DNA of 64,000 bases from JAEINY01 sp942490535 (GTDB lineage Bacteria > Bacteroidota > Bacteroidia > Bacteroidales > Marinilabiliaceae): NCBI GenBank assembly GCA_942490535.1, contig CALNXQ010000002.1, positions 310,001-374,000 on the forward strand, in the 5' to 3' direction. The notes under the pieces were generated by a model. It had not been told where the DNA came from. It worked only from the letters and a program-made list of their open reading frames with translations, and did not search any database. This document shows positions 1 to 9,012 of the stretch, one piece after another. Every line of letters starts with the position of its first letter. Position 1 is the first letter of the stretch. The translations under genes and the position numbers were made by a program.

Positions 1-947
1 GCTGTTTTTGCATTGATTCGTTTGTAAGGTGCACTTGTTCCAGCTCTTCCATCAAAAGCAATTATAGACATATTATCTTCCAACTCATAAACATCCATAT
101 GATGGACCCCCGAACTAAAAAAACGACTTTTAAAAGGCAACAAAAGCCCACCTGTTTTAGAAAAAGACACACCTGTTTTCGACAGCTTAGTAATCTCTAC
201 GCCATAAACAGCTGAACCATAACCCTTTCTATTGCATTGCACAGGAATCAAAACTTTATTTTCGAAAACCATGGCTCTTCCTCCTGGCCTCAGGCGGTTA
301 CCAATCCCAAGAGGTGATTTAGGATGTTCTTTCCACTCACTATCATAAAGGTGTTCAGAATAAAACAACCGGCACTTTTGCGCCCGGTCATATGTTATTA
401 GGTAATTTACAGAATCCCACACAAATAAAGTAGAGTCCAAAAAGTTACCTTTTAATAACTGCTTGGAACACTCCCACTGCAAAGGAAAGGAAGTAGCTTT
501 ATACAAAAAAACACCGCCTCCCCTGGCTGACTCTGGGATCATGTAATGCTCACCTTTATGCTCGAAAACCTGGGGATAAGATAAATGAAACGCCTCATCA
601 AGGGCTATTCCACTATAATCCCAATGTCTCAGATCAGAAGACTCAAAAACTGCAATACGGCCAAAATACATATCCAAAACTTCAACAAACAAAAACCATT
701 TATCATCATTTTTTATGATCCAGGGATCTGCAATGGCATCAAAACCAGTCTGGGCTTTTACAGCTTCTGGTGACAACTCAGCTAAAATATTTTTAATTTC
801 AAATTTTGCTCTATCAAATTCGGCTACACCAACTGTCCAGTTTTGTCTGCCATAATGCTTGTAAATTAATGGGTAGCGGATGTGCATGATGAAAAGCACA
901 ACCAGAAAAAGAGAAAGGAATAATATGAAATAATAAATCAAATCCAT
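1..947 (-). CDS. GINT1-like (DPF-motif) sugar-transfer protein, 3' end beyond window
   Basis: An open frame begins at the ATG at 947 and is still open at base 1, so the C-terminus lies outside the window (315 full codons seen). The product starts with one hydrophobic segment (about residues 3-20). A globular domain follows with the motifs ADPWIIK, HLSYPQVFEHKG and MIPESARG, which also occur in the proteins at 29145-30767 and 38445-40028. This layout is that of the N-terminal domain of the glucosamine inositolphosphorylceramide transferase family, a five-bladed beta-propeller-like fold; its role in bacteria is unproven. Unlike its two larger relatives it lacks the roughly 250-residue N-terminal extension and has a membrane anchor instead. 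It is the last visible gene of the minus-strand operon that starts at 6019, 41 nt after the flippase gene. Function is inferred from family and context. Confidence 0.75.
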   Translation of the reverse strand, partial: MDLIYYFILFLSLFLVVLFIMHIRYPLIYKHYGRQNWTVGVAEFDRAKFEIKNILAELSPEAVKAQTGFDAIADPWIIKNDDKWFLFVEVLDMYFGRIAVFESSDLRHWDYSGIALDEAFHLSYPQVFEHKGEHYMIPESARGGGVFLYKATSFPLQWECSKQLLKGNFLDSTLFVWDSVNYLITYDRAQKCRLFYSEHLYDSEWKEHPKSPLGIGNRLRPGGRAMVFENKVLIPVQCNRKGYGSAVYGVEITKLSKTGVSFSKTGGLLLPFKSRFFSSGVHHMDVYELEDNMSIIAFDGRAGTSAPYKRINAKT

Positions 948-988
948 ACTTTCAACAATCCTATATATTACATTGATTCTAAAGATTA

Positions 989-2434
989 CTATCGCTTAAT
1001 AATGCGACCAAATTTTACTATTATCTGATCCATTAGATAATTATAACCGTGTATTTTCATAAGCTTTGAAAAAATAACATATACCAACAAGAACACCAAT
1101 GAATTACATACTAACCCCACGTAAATATTATCTATTTTGACCCAAAAGTAAACTGGAATAAATGCAACTAAAAACACAAAAACCGTCTTGGCTAATACAC
1201 TCATTAACCTCAACCATTGGATATGCATTTTAGCATCTAGTAAATAGATCCTTACAAAGAATGTCACATACTTCCAGGACACATAAGCAATTGCAAATTC
1301 CTTCAAGCCATAAAAGTAACCAAACGGAATTGCTAGAATCACTGCTAGACGATCCAGAATACTTATTACTGTTAAAAGTTTCAATCGTCCGATCCCTTTC
1401 AACATTGCTGTTGTAATAAGGTTGACAGGCACTAATGGTAGCAAAAATAAGAGGATGGAAAAGAATGGAATACTTTGGCTCCATTTATCTGAATAAGCAA
1501 TAAGAATTACATTGCTTGAGTTTAATAACAACACGCCAAAAATCAACATAATAATGTAAAACAGAATATCCACTACTTTATCAAACATTTTTTTAAACTC
1601 AACTGCATTTCCTTGCACCTTAGAAAACATTGGAAATAAGGGACGTGTCATTGGGGCAATTAAGGTACTTTCCGGTAACGTCTGCAAACCTTTGGCACGG
1701 CTATAAAATCCTAACAAACTTTCATTAAACACTTTTCCGATGAATAATTCATCTAAACGATCCATTACATTATTAATGATACCGATGTTAAGAAATGCCA
1801 AACCTGTTTTTCCAATTCCCTTTATGGATTTAAACTGAAATAAAAAACCCGGCCTCCAACTCGTTAACCACCATAACATTATCCCATTTACGACACTTCC
1901 AATAAGGCTATACCAAACAAGACTCCATACACCGAATCCAGTGTAGGCCATTAAGATGGCAATGGAGCCTGAGGCTATTGATGAAACCATCATAGCTTTA
2001 GCAAAAATGTCATATCTGAGATCTTTATTAATCAGGCCAGCTGTAACAACATGAGCCCCTTTGATAATAAAGATTACACTAGATACTTTCACAACACTTG
2101 TAACAAGCGTATTATTATAAAATTCACCAATTACCGGAGCCAGAAAAAACAATAAAACTGTAAAGAAAACACCTATTGCTGTGTTAACATAGAATAATGT
2201 ATCCAATTGAAGGTTAGAAATCCTTTGCTTTAGCACAATAGCTTGCCCAAATCCAAATTCTCGAAATGTATCAGCAAAGGCCACAAAAAAACCACTCATC
2301 GCCACGATTCCAAAATCAGATGGCTCAAGGATCCGGGCAAGAAATATTGATATAATAAAAGTAACCCCTCGTTTGAAGATCTTATCGATAAGACTCCAGC
2401 TCATTGCAGATTTTCCCTGTTCTTGAATTTTCAT
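989..2434 (-). CDS. Wzx-type polysaccharide flippase (MOP superfamily)
   Basis: A 481-residue polytopic inner-membrane protein with about 12-14 hydrophobic segments. It opens with a WzxC-like N-terminus (SLIDKIFKRGVTFIISIFLARIL, given here in part: key features are the KRG pair and the LARIL-PSDFG turn). Length and pattern match the oligosaccharide flippases of the MVF/MOP superfamily, which move undecaprenyl-linked repeat units across the inner membrane. It lies 27 nt downstream of the deacetylase-like gene and 41 nt upstream of the GINT1-like gene, in the same minus-strand operon. A second flippase is encoded at 51482-52858, so the region may serve two glycans or two lipid-linked substrates. 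The family call is firm; the substrate is unknown. Confidence 0.88.
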   Translation of the reverse strand: MKIQEQGKSAMSWSLIDKIFKRGVTFIISIFLARILEPSDFGIVAMSGFFVAFADTFREFGFGQAIVLKQRISNLQLDTLFYVNTAIGVFFTVLLFFLAPVIGEFYNNTLVTSVVKVSSVIFIIKGAHVVTAGLINKDLRYDIFAKAMMVSSIASGSIAILMAYTGFGVWSLVWYSLIGSVVNGIMLWWLTSWRPGFLFQFKSIKGIGKTGLAFLNIGIINNVMDRLDELFIGKVFNESLLGFYSRAKGLQTLPESTLIAPMTRPLFPMFSKVQGNAVEFKKMFDKVVDILFYIIMLIFGVLLLNSSNVILIAYSDKWSQSIPFFSILLFLLPLVPVNLITTAMLKGIGRLKLLTVISILDRLAVILAIPFGYFYGLKEFAIAYVSWKYVTFFVRIYLLDAKMHIQWLRLMSVLAKTVFVFLVAFIPVYFWVKIDNIYVGLVCNSLVFLLVYVIFSKLMKIHGYNYLMDQIIVKFGRIIKR

Positions 2435-2461
2435 TATTCCAACTTTTTTTTTGTCATTTGC

Positions 2462-3637
2462 TTATGAAAACACAAGACTAAACACGCCATCATTCTCTTT
2501 TTTTATTTTATAGTTATTTATCTCTGTCCCTTCCAAAAAGACAGAGATGGAATTAACCTGCCCATTGTTCATTGTAAAGCTAAAGACCTTACCTGCCAAG
2601 TCGGATTTTTCTAATACTTTATATCTGATGCCATCATTACTGAAATCTAGTCGATTGTTGGCTATTTTTACATTATCCCTGATGACAGCATAATCTAACA
2701 TTTCGCTTACCGAAGACAGATTCACTCTTTTATCGGAATACAGGTCTTTTAATCTTTTTAATGCTACTCTGGTGTTATCTGAAATTGTAAACGCTTTTTG
2801 TTCAACATTTGCATTTCTTTTCCCTAAATGCGTATAAATTATTACTGCCCCTTCTTTATTGATTAGCTTACGTAGAAAGTCTTCAGATAATAGGTCACCT
2901 AATCCTTCAATATCGGCTTTTCTCCAGGTACCATAACGCCGAAAAATATAGAGTTTATAGCCACCTTCAAATTCTTTGCACTTATATAATCGTCGATTAA
3001 GATCAAAATTATCATCTATGTGAAACTTAAACTCCGGAAACAGTTTAGACATCGTTTTAGCGGAAGAACGCACAATACTATTTCTAAACCCACAACCTAT
3101 TTTACTATACCAAACATCTGAAATATTAGAAGTTAATTTTCCATCCCAGATGTACCTCACGCCTAGGTTATAAGCAATATCAAGCGAGTACTTTTGGTTG
3201 ATATAAGTATGACCGGCTGCATCACAATAAGCCGGTTGAGCCCCATTCGTGTTATTATGCATGAAATTACCTTCGAATGAACTATGATCTGTCCATACCC
3301 GAGGCGTAATCTTATACTTTTCCAGCAAAACCTTAGCAGCTTCTGCGTCAGATCTAACAAATGATCTCATTCCTGAATGTCTGAAGTCTCCCCATGAATG
3401 TATTGTATCATAAGTATGCTTTAGAAGATCCTCTTTCTTATCGACTAAATTTATCTGATTTGGCAAGTATTGGTTAAATGAGTATATAAACAGAGAATCA
3501 GCAAAGGGAATACCTAAATCCTCCCATATTAACTTATGCAATACAAGCCACCTTTCATAAGTTGTATGATCCGGGTCATTTGATAAAGCCAACCAGGCCT
3601 TAAAAGGATATGGGTATTTTAAAAGTTGTACCATCAT
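2462..3637 (-). CDS. Polysaccharide deacetylase-like protein
   Basis: A 391-residue soluble protein. Near the N-terminus it has a YPYPFKAWLALSNDPDHT stretch in which paired acidic residues (NDPD) followed by His resemble the metal-binding start of NodB-like carbohydrate esterases. Further on it has WTDHSSFEGNF and WGDFRHSG motifs that could supply the other metal and catalytic residues. No signal peptide is visible, so it may act in the cytoplasm or be exported by another route. It sits 37 nt after the SGNH-like gene in the 6019-1 operon. A 21-codon fragment of a close paralogue lies at 13233-13295. The NodB-like assignment rests on motif resemblance only; it could be another TIM-barrel-like sugar-modifying enzyme. 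Confidence 0.6.
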   Translation of the reverse strand: MMVQLLKYPYPFKAWLALSNDPDHTTYERWLVLHKLIWEDLGIPFADSLFIYSFNQYLPNQINLVDKKEDLLKHTYDTIHSWGDFRHSGMRSFVRSDAEAAKVLLEKYKITPRVWTDHSSFEGNFMHNNTNGAQPAYCDAAGHTYINQKYSLDIAYNLGVRYIWDGKLTSNISDVWYSKIGCGFRNSIVRSSAKTMSKLFPEFKFHIDDNFDLNRRLYKCKEFEGGYKLYIFRRYGTWRKADIEGLGDLLSEDFLRKLINKEGAVIIYTHLGKRNANVEQKAFTISDNTRVALKRLKDLYSDKRVNLSSVSEMLDYAVIRDNVKIANNRLDFSNDGIRYKVLEKSDLAGKVFSFTMNNGQVNSISVFLEGTEINNYKIKKENDGVFSLVFS

Positions 3638-3674
3638 ATATTACCGATACTTTTGTGCTTTTTTGATCCTAAAC

Positions 3675-4586
3675 TTATTTAGCGTCTATAAATCCACTGA
3701 AATCCCGGATAAAATGCTGGGTAACATACTGCCTTCCTTTTTGATTAACGTGCAAATCATCATAAAACAGTCCTTCTGAAGATGCAATTAAATCGGAATG
3801 ATTGACCACATTATTTATCTCATTACTTACCCTTACATTCATATGCCTAAGCGGAGCTATGTAATAATAAAGATCTATAGCATTCTGTTCACAGAGCTCG
3901 ACAATGTTAAATATATCTTCATTTACAAGGAGCAACTCCTCACTTTGAACCGATTGACCTTCATCCCCCCTAGTTTCCCTATTCGGATAAAAATAGTTTC
4001 CTTTAGAGTCGAAACGATTTCGCGTCTTATCATTCACTAAACTAAACAAGGAAGGATAAAACAGTTCTAAGTTATATTTTGCAATTGCCATTAATGGAAA
4101 AAACTTGGCGTGTTTTAAGACTGAACCTTCTTTTTCAACCCTTTGGAAATAATCATGGACATAAGTCTCATATATAAACGGAGCAAATCTGTAATCGTTG
4201 TTATTGAGAACAGATACTTTTTCCCGGCTATTCCAGGGTTCAATATTCAATATAACACAACCAGTTGCATACCCCGACTCTATAAAATGCTTTAACATCA
4301 AGTAATGGGAACCGATTCCGGTATCATCCATTGAAAGATTGATCCCCTTAGCTTTCAAAGAGTCATCGATTAACTTTGTATCTAAGGTTGTTAACCCACG
4401 ACTTGATCCTAGGACAACATAATCAAACTCCGTTCCTTTGCCAAAACCATTAATTAAAAAGCCAGGCTTATAAAAGCTAGCATTTCTCAACGCCCACAAA
4501 GACCCAAATGCAATAAGATTCAATAAAACGACAACGATCAATAAGTGAATTATCAACTTTCTTAAAAAGCTTCTCATATACATCAA
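3675..4586 (-). CDS. Membrane-anchored SGNH-like protein, MBOAT partner
   Basis: A 303-residue protein with an N-terminal signal-anchor (about residues 10-30) and a periplasmic domain. The domain carries a GSSRG block I-like motif at about residues 56-60 and a C-terminal DDLHVNQKG block V-like motif supplying Asp and His. This is the layout of SGNH-type acyltransferase or esterase partners that work with MBOAT proteins in polymer O-acylation (as AlgX/AlgJ or DltD do with AlgI or DltB). Its start overlaps the stop of the MBOAT gene by 4 nt, which implies translational coupling and supports the pairing. The ATG three codons further in (4577) is an equally possible start. Specific substrate unknown. 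Confidence 0.72.
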   Translation of the reverse strand: MMYMRSFLRKLIIHLLIVVVLLNLIAFGSLWALRNASFYKPGFLINGFGKGTEFDYVVLGSSRGLTTLDTKLIDDSLKAKGINLSMDDTGIGSHYLMLKHFIESGYATGCVILNIEPWNSREKVSVLNNNDYRFAPFIYETYVHDYFQRVEKEGSVLKHAKFFPLMAIAKYNLELFYPSLFSLVNDKTRNRFDSKGNYFYPNRETRGDEGQSVQSEELLLVNEDIFNIVELCEQNAIDLYYYIAPLRHMNVRVSNEINNVVNHSDLIASSEGLFYDDLHVNQKGRQYVTQHFIRDFSGFIDAK

Positions 4587-6019
4587 AATTGAAAATAAAT
4601 AAAACTCATTTGATCCTTGTATACTCCCATAAATGCGATTGCAAGTATTAATATATAAAAAAATATTTTGCCATATGTTACTTCCTGTAATCCTTTCAAG
4701 TAAATTCTAACTTCTTTAATCATCATTAAAGAGATCCCAACAATAGTAATTAAAGTAAGCAGCATGTATTTAGAGCCTTTAGTAAATACACCTACAGAAA
4801 ACGAAAAATCTGTTAACACTATACCCAAATAAGAAAACGCATCTGTTACTGTTGCGGATCTGAAAAACACCCAGGCAAGACAGGTTAAAGAGAATGTAAG
4901 AAATACAGCACCCATTTCGCTAAATGATTTATGAAGCTGAGCACTCGAATCCATATTTCCTCTGTTCTTACCTGATAAAAACAGCGGCAAATAATAGAGC
5001 GCATTCAAAGATCCCCAGACGATAAATGTCCAATTGGCTCCATGCCAAAAACCGCTTACTAAAAAGACTATAAAAATATTACGTAAGGTCATAAACCGGC
5101 CAAACTTAGAGCCTCCTAAAGGCTTATATAAATAATCCTTAAACCAGGATGACAAAGAAATGTGCCATCGTCTCCAAAATTCGGCAATATCTCTTGACAA
5201 GTAAGGAAATTTAAAGTTCGTCATCAACGAAAAACCAAATAACCGCGCAGTGCCAATCGCTATGTCTGAATAACCACTGAAGTCTCCATATATTTGGAAA
5301 GCAAACAATACTGCACCCACAATAAGTTCAAATGAGCTTAACCCACTATAATTTGAAAAAATCTCATCAACAAAAAAAGCACAATTATCAGCTACTACGA
5401 CTTTTTTAAACAAGCCCCATACAATAAGCTTAACACCGGAAACGGCCATTCCGTGATTAAACACTCTGTTATTGTAAAATTGAGGCAACAGGTGAGTTGC
5501 CCTTTCAATCGGCCCAGCTACCAACTGAGGGAAAAAGCTAACAAATGCAGCAAATGCTATAAAATCGTTTGTTGGTGACAGTTTCTTTCGATAAACATCA
5601 ATTGAATAACTAAGTGTTTGAAAGGTATAAAAGCTAATTCCAACAGGCAAAACAATATTGAGACCACTGATGGGTATATTTTTCCCGAAAAGAGTAAATG
5701 CTGAGATAAAATTCTCAATAAAAAAGTTGTAATACTTAAAAACCCCAAGAAATCCAAGATTCACAACCAAACTAGCAACTAGCAGGATTCTTCGTGTTAT
5801 CCTTTTATCACTTTTTTGAATTTTAAGTCCGATTAAATAATCAAGTAAAGTACTGAAGGCAATCAGAGACAAAAATCGCCAATCCCACCACCCATAAAAG
5901 AAATAGCTCGCCAGTACAATAAAAACATTTTGCAATCTACTCTTCCTAAACAGAATAAACCAGTATATTATGAAACATACTGGCAGAAATATTGCAAATT
6001 CAATGGAATTAAATAACAT
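4583..6019 (-). CDS. MBOAT family O-acyltransferase (AlgI/DltB-like)
   Basis: A 478-residue polytopic membrane protein. Diagnostic motifs are FWRRWHISLSSWFKDYLY in the middle and SGFWHGANWTFIVWGSLNA, which holds the MBOAT catalytic-type His, followed by further membrane helices. The family moves acyl groups, commonly acetyl, from a cytoplasmic donor across the membrane to an extracellular polymer. It is the first gene of the minus-strand operon and overlaps the SGNH-like partner by 4 nt. The 5' side (6020-6322) carries copy A of the composite upstream repeat. Family confident; acyl donor and acceptor inferred from context. Confidence 0.9.
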   Translation of the reverse strand: MLFNSIEFAIFLPVCFIIYWFILFRKSRLQNVFIVLASYFFYGWWDWRFLSLIAFSTLLDYLIGLKIQKSDKRITRRILLVASLVVNLGFLGVFKYYNFFIENFISAFTLFGKNIPISGLNIVLPVGISFYTFQTLSYSIDVYRKKLSPTNDFIAFAAFVSFFPQLVAGPIERATHLLPQFYNNRVFNHGMAVSGVKLIVWGLFKKVVVADNCAFFVDEIFSNYSGLSSFELIVGAVLFAFQIYGDFSGYSDIAIGTARLFGFSLMTNFKFPYLSRDIAEFWRRWHISLSSWFKDYLYKPLGGSKFGRFMTLRNIFIVFLVSGFWHGANWTFIVWGSLNALYYLPLFLSGKNRGNMDSSAQLHKSFSEMGAVFLTFSLTCLAWVFFRSATVTDAFSYLGIVLTDFSFSVGVFTKGSKYMLLTLITIVGISLMMIKEVRIYLKGLQEVTYGKIFFYILILAIAFMGVYKDQMSFIYFQF

Positions 6020-6186
6020 TTATATATATCTATATTTGTGATTGTCAAAACACCCCTGCGCACAGTGTACTACTATACAACTTTTTATATCCTAACAGTA
6101 TATTCCTCATAACTTAACCTTCTGTCTGGCAAATTAGTCCATAAAAAAAATCAAACCTACTCTTTAATTGCCAATATATCCCCTGC

Positions 6187-6322
6187 AGCTTCGCCTCCTC
6201 AGTCCCAACGAAAGTTCGTCAGGCTAAGTTTTCAGGTTAATCATTTAGCGCATCTAAATTAACATTCGGTCAGATAACAGGTACTTTAATGTGATAAATC
6301 AACATTATTATTTGCCCAATAG
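6187..6322 (-). repeat. Composite upstream element, copy A
   Basis: On the plus strand the 21-nt motif AGCTTCGCCTCCTCAG+TCCCA (6187-6207) is followed after 79 nt by TAATGTGATAAA (6287-6298), a 13-nt spacer, and TTGCCCAATAG (6312-6322). The same order and spacing recur at 8632-8770 and, split by an IS256, at 17052-18672. It lies 168-303 nt upstream of the MBOAT start, so on the minus strand it could be promoter plus leader. No gene is seen in 6020-6429. Confidence 0.7.
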
Positions 6323-6430
6323 CATCATTTGCCAGATAAATAATTCAGACTATCGAACTTTCAAAACTAAATTAGAGAGACCTGCTATGCCAATAGTGCG
6401 TAAACAGATAACATAACTGCATTAGAAGAT

Positions 6431-7146
6431 GCTTACCGATTGTTTGGATAGATGCCATACATTACAAATTTCGAGAGCGTGGCAGGGTTGTTTCACGTGC
6501 CGACCATAACACCTAAGCCATTAATTTATAGAACAATAAAAATTTTACTGGCAATGCATATCTAGAGTGAAGGGGCCAATTTTTGTTTATCCGTATTGAC
6601 TGATTTAAGGAGTCGCGGGGTGAGAGATATCCTGATTTTGCCTGTACCGATAATTTAAGCGGATTTTCTGAGCCAATTGTGTGTAATTTTCCTGATACAG
6701 AAATTCGAAAATGCTTCATCCATCAGGTTCGTAATTCGCTGAAACATGAGCTTCAAAGGATCAGAAGGTATTTATGAAGGATTTAAAAAAAGTCTAGCAA
6801 TACTCCAATAAGTTACAGACAAAGACTGAGTTGGCAAATTTGGAAGGGTTATGGGGTAAAAAGTATCCGATTGTAATTCGTTCCAAGCAAGAAAACTGGC
6901 ACGAGTTATCGAACTGTTTTCAATATGATGATCCAATTAGAAAGCTGATTTACACCACCAATGCTGTTTAAGGATTTCACCGTCATATAAGAAAAGTAAC
7001 AAAACAAACAAGGCATTTCCCAGTGATATGGTATTGTTAAAACTTATATATCTGGTAACCTCACATAGTGCTAAAAAGTGGACACAACTACTGCAATTGT
7101 GTATACATTTTGAAGGCCGGTTAAAATTTGAATTATATTCAATCAA
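6431..7146 (+). pseudogene. IS256-family transposase relic
   Basis: Translating across frames gives successive IS256 transposase blocks. PIVWIDAIHYKFRERGRVVS (first catalytic Asp region) starts at 6431. The block ILI-ACTDNLSGFSE (second Asp) lies at about 6630-6680, with a one-base insertion in between. FIHQVRNSLKHE follows at about 6710-6750. A C-terminal block runs from LQTKTELANLEGLWGKKYP to ENWHELSNCFQYDDPIRKL and IYTTNAV at about 6815-6970; there the catalytic Glu codon is TAA, and the frame continues GFHRHIRKVTKQTR to about 7146. Several stops and frameshifts make it non-functional. Confidence 0.8.
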
Positions 7147-7255
7147 ACCCTAAAAGCGAAGGTAGGCAGCTTACAGAACCCGTCAAGGGTATAATAAAAC
7201 GATCTGCCGCAGACGTAACACAGATCCCCCTAGACAGAACCTGAAATCTACTCAA
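7141..7255. repeat. Palindromic tail of IS256 relic
   Basis: The apex motif GTCAAGGGTATAA (7182 on) and CCCCCTAGACAGAAC (7226 on) closes a hairpin. Its flanking arms (about 7134-7189 and 7226-7275) remain only partly complementary, as expected of an old copy. It corresponds in position, between the transposase end and right inverted repeat, to the better preserved palindromes at 13074-13191 and 18370-18493. Confidence 0.5.
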
Positions 7256-7439
7256 TTTAGCCTTTAAGAATTGGCTGAAAGAAATATATACTATTTTGAA
7301 AACCTTATAAAACGAACCAGACAGAGTTCAGTTTACACTCCCTTTTTACAGAACTAAGAATAACCGAAGATAGTGTGAAGAAAACAGGAGAAAAGAACCA
7401 TAGTTGTACGAATTAAACTTAATTGGATCTAAATATAAA

Positions 7440-8468
7440 TCAATTATAAGCTTTGAACCACCTAACAAACTCCCTTATCCCCTCATCCAATGAGGATAAT
7501 GGATGAAACTCAACCACATTTCTCAATTGAGTTGTATCTGCATAAGTCTGTTGAACATCCCCCGGCTGCATCGGATACATTTCCTTTTTTGATAGTATAC
7601 CGAGGGCTGATTCCATACAACTGATGAATTCCATCAACTTAACCGGTTTTGAATTACCAATATTAAATAATCGATAAAAAGGATGTTCATCTTCCTCATT
7701 GGGAATATTCTCACATATTCTTACAACACCTTCGACAATATCGCTGATGTAAGTAAAATCACGTTCCAAATCACCATTATTAAATACTTTAATGATCTCT
7801 CCTCTTGTGATGGAATTTGCAAATTTCATAGGTGCCATATCCGGGCGTCCCCAAGGGCCATAAACAGTAAAAAAACGCAGCCCTGTCGTGGGCAATTGAT
7901 ATAGATGACTATAGGAATGTGCCATTAGTTCATTGCTTTTCTTGGTTGCTGCATATAAACTTACCGGAAAATCAACTCTATCCTCTTCGGAGAAAGGTGT
8001 TTTTTTATTATTTCCATAAACTGAAGAACTGGAAGCATAAACCAAATGCTTAACTTCATAGTGCCGACAACATTCAAGCACATTTACAAAACCTACTAAA
8101 TTGGACTGCACATACGCATGTGGATTTTTCAGCGAATAACGCACACCAGCCTGGGCAGCCAGATGGATCACTTTATCAAACTTTTGCTCTTTGAATAGAT
8201 TCTCGAAACTATTAGAATCAACAATATCCAATTTAATAAATTGGAATAGGGAATACTTTTCACTTTTTATAAGAGAACTGTCAGTAATTGCTTCTTGTTT
8301 TATTCCCAACTCATTTAACCGTGCATATTTTAAAGTGACATCGTAATAATCATTGATGTTATCTAATCCAATTACCTCATCGCCCCTTTCAACAAGCGCT
8401 TTGGAAACATGAAAACCAATAAAGCCAGCGGCACCTGTAATTAAGACTTTTTGTTTTATTCTTTCCAT
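7440..8468 (-). CDS. UDP-glucuronate 4-epimerase (NAD-dependent SDR)
   Basis: A cytoplasmic extended short-chain dehydrogenase of 342 residues. The NAD-binding motif GAAGFIG is at residues 12-18, the catalytic YAATK at 172-176, and an SSSS-VYG block at about 146-152 precedes it. The LDNINDYYDVTLKYARL segment after the Rossmann motif is typical of UDP-glucuronate 4-epimerases, which make UDP-galacturonate for capsule or LPS. I chose the ATG at 8468 because the family starts a few residues before the Rossmann strand; an upstream in-frame ATG at 8516 would add 16 residues. The gene is isolated between an IS256 relic and an IS4 element, with copy C of the upstream repeat 164-302 nt before it. Confidence 0.87.
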   Translation of the reverse strand: MERIKQKVLITGAAGFIGFHVSKALVERGDEVIGLDNINDYYDVTLKYARLNELGIKQEAITDSSLIKSEKYSLFQFIKLDIVDSNSFENLFKEQKFDKVIHLAAQAGVRYSLKNPHAYVQSNLVGFVNVLECCRHYEVKHLVYASSSSVYGNNKKTPFSEEDRVDFPVSLYAATKKSNELMAHSYSHLYQLPTTGLRFFTVYGPWGRPDMAPMKFANSITRGEIIKVFNNGDLERDFTYISDIVEGVVRICENIPNEEDEHPFYRLFNIGNSKPVKLMEFISCMESALGILSKKEMYPMQPGDVQQTYADTTQLRNVVEFHPLSSLDEGIREFVRWFKAYN

Positions 8469-8631
8469 ATTTAAAATTTCACTATACTGAAAATCTTCAC
8501 AATGATAAATTGTCACACTTTTCAGAAAGCATTAAATGCTTCCCGGGTTCATCTATTCCACAGCTTCGCTTCCTTCCCGATCAATCGGGATTTCGTTATC
8601 GCTCAACACCTCGTCGCTTCGCTGTTATCAC

Positions 8632-8770
8632 AGCTTTGCTTCCTCAGTCCCATTTTGGGTGAGTCGATTGATAAGAAAGTCTGAATATTGCTTTCGCGAA
8701 CCGAAAGTAATAATCAAGCTCATAGGTGATTTTTTATTGTGATAAACGGGGAGGCTCTTTTGTCCAATAG
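8632..8770 (-). repeat. Composite upstream element, copy C
   Basis: The plus-strand motif AGCTTTGCTTCCTCAG+TCCCA (8632-8652) is followed after 82 nt by TATTGTGATAAA (8735-8746), a 13-nt spacer and TTGTCCAATAG (8760-8770). It is upstream of the epimerase gene on the minus strand. A further partial copy of the first motif (CAGCTTCGCTTCC) lies at 8561-8573 next to a small CCCGATCAATCGGG palindrome. Homology with copy D continues to CTACACAAAG at 8780-8789. Apart from these, 8469-9012 shows no gene. Confidence 0.72.
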
Positions 8771-9012
8771 ACTCTTTTTCTACACAAAGATTTTTTCATG
8801 GTGTGATATACTTGACCATCTCCCTCTTTTTCACATTATAATAACGCAAGTTTTGATTGCTGAAAGTCTGAGTCACTCACATTTCTGAGTTGCGAACTAC
8901 CTGAATATCAGGTAAAATAAAACGAAAAAATCACAAAAAAAGCTGCATTTTCTGATTGTATTTTGTTAATTTTAAGTCTGTTAACAAGTAAAATACAAAA
9001 ACAAGCAAGATC

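Larger units (their letters stand above)
6430..7342 (+). mobile_element. IS256-family element, heavily decayed relic
   Basis: This is the remainder of an IS256-family insertion sequence lacking its left end. It holds a broken transposase reading frame (6431-7146), a palindromic tail with the apex GTCAAGGG...CCCCCTAGAC (7182-7235), and a right inverted repeat at about 7317-7342. On the reverse strand that repeat reads GGGAGTGTAAACTGAACTC followed by TGTCTGG, which resembles the left repeat of the intact copy at 17075. No left inverted repeat could be recognised. It is the oldest-looking of the three copies. Confidence 0.75.

Noticed and set aside
8502..8742. Two overlapping plus-strand frames of 60 and 68 codons
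   Set aside because: They run through the composite upstream repeat and its palindromes; not conserved between repeat copies.
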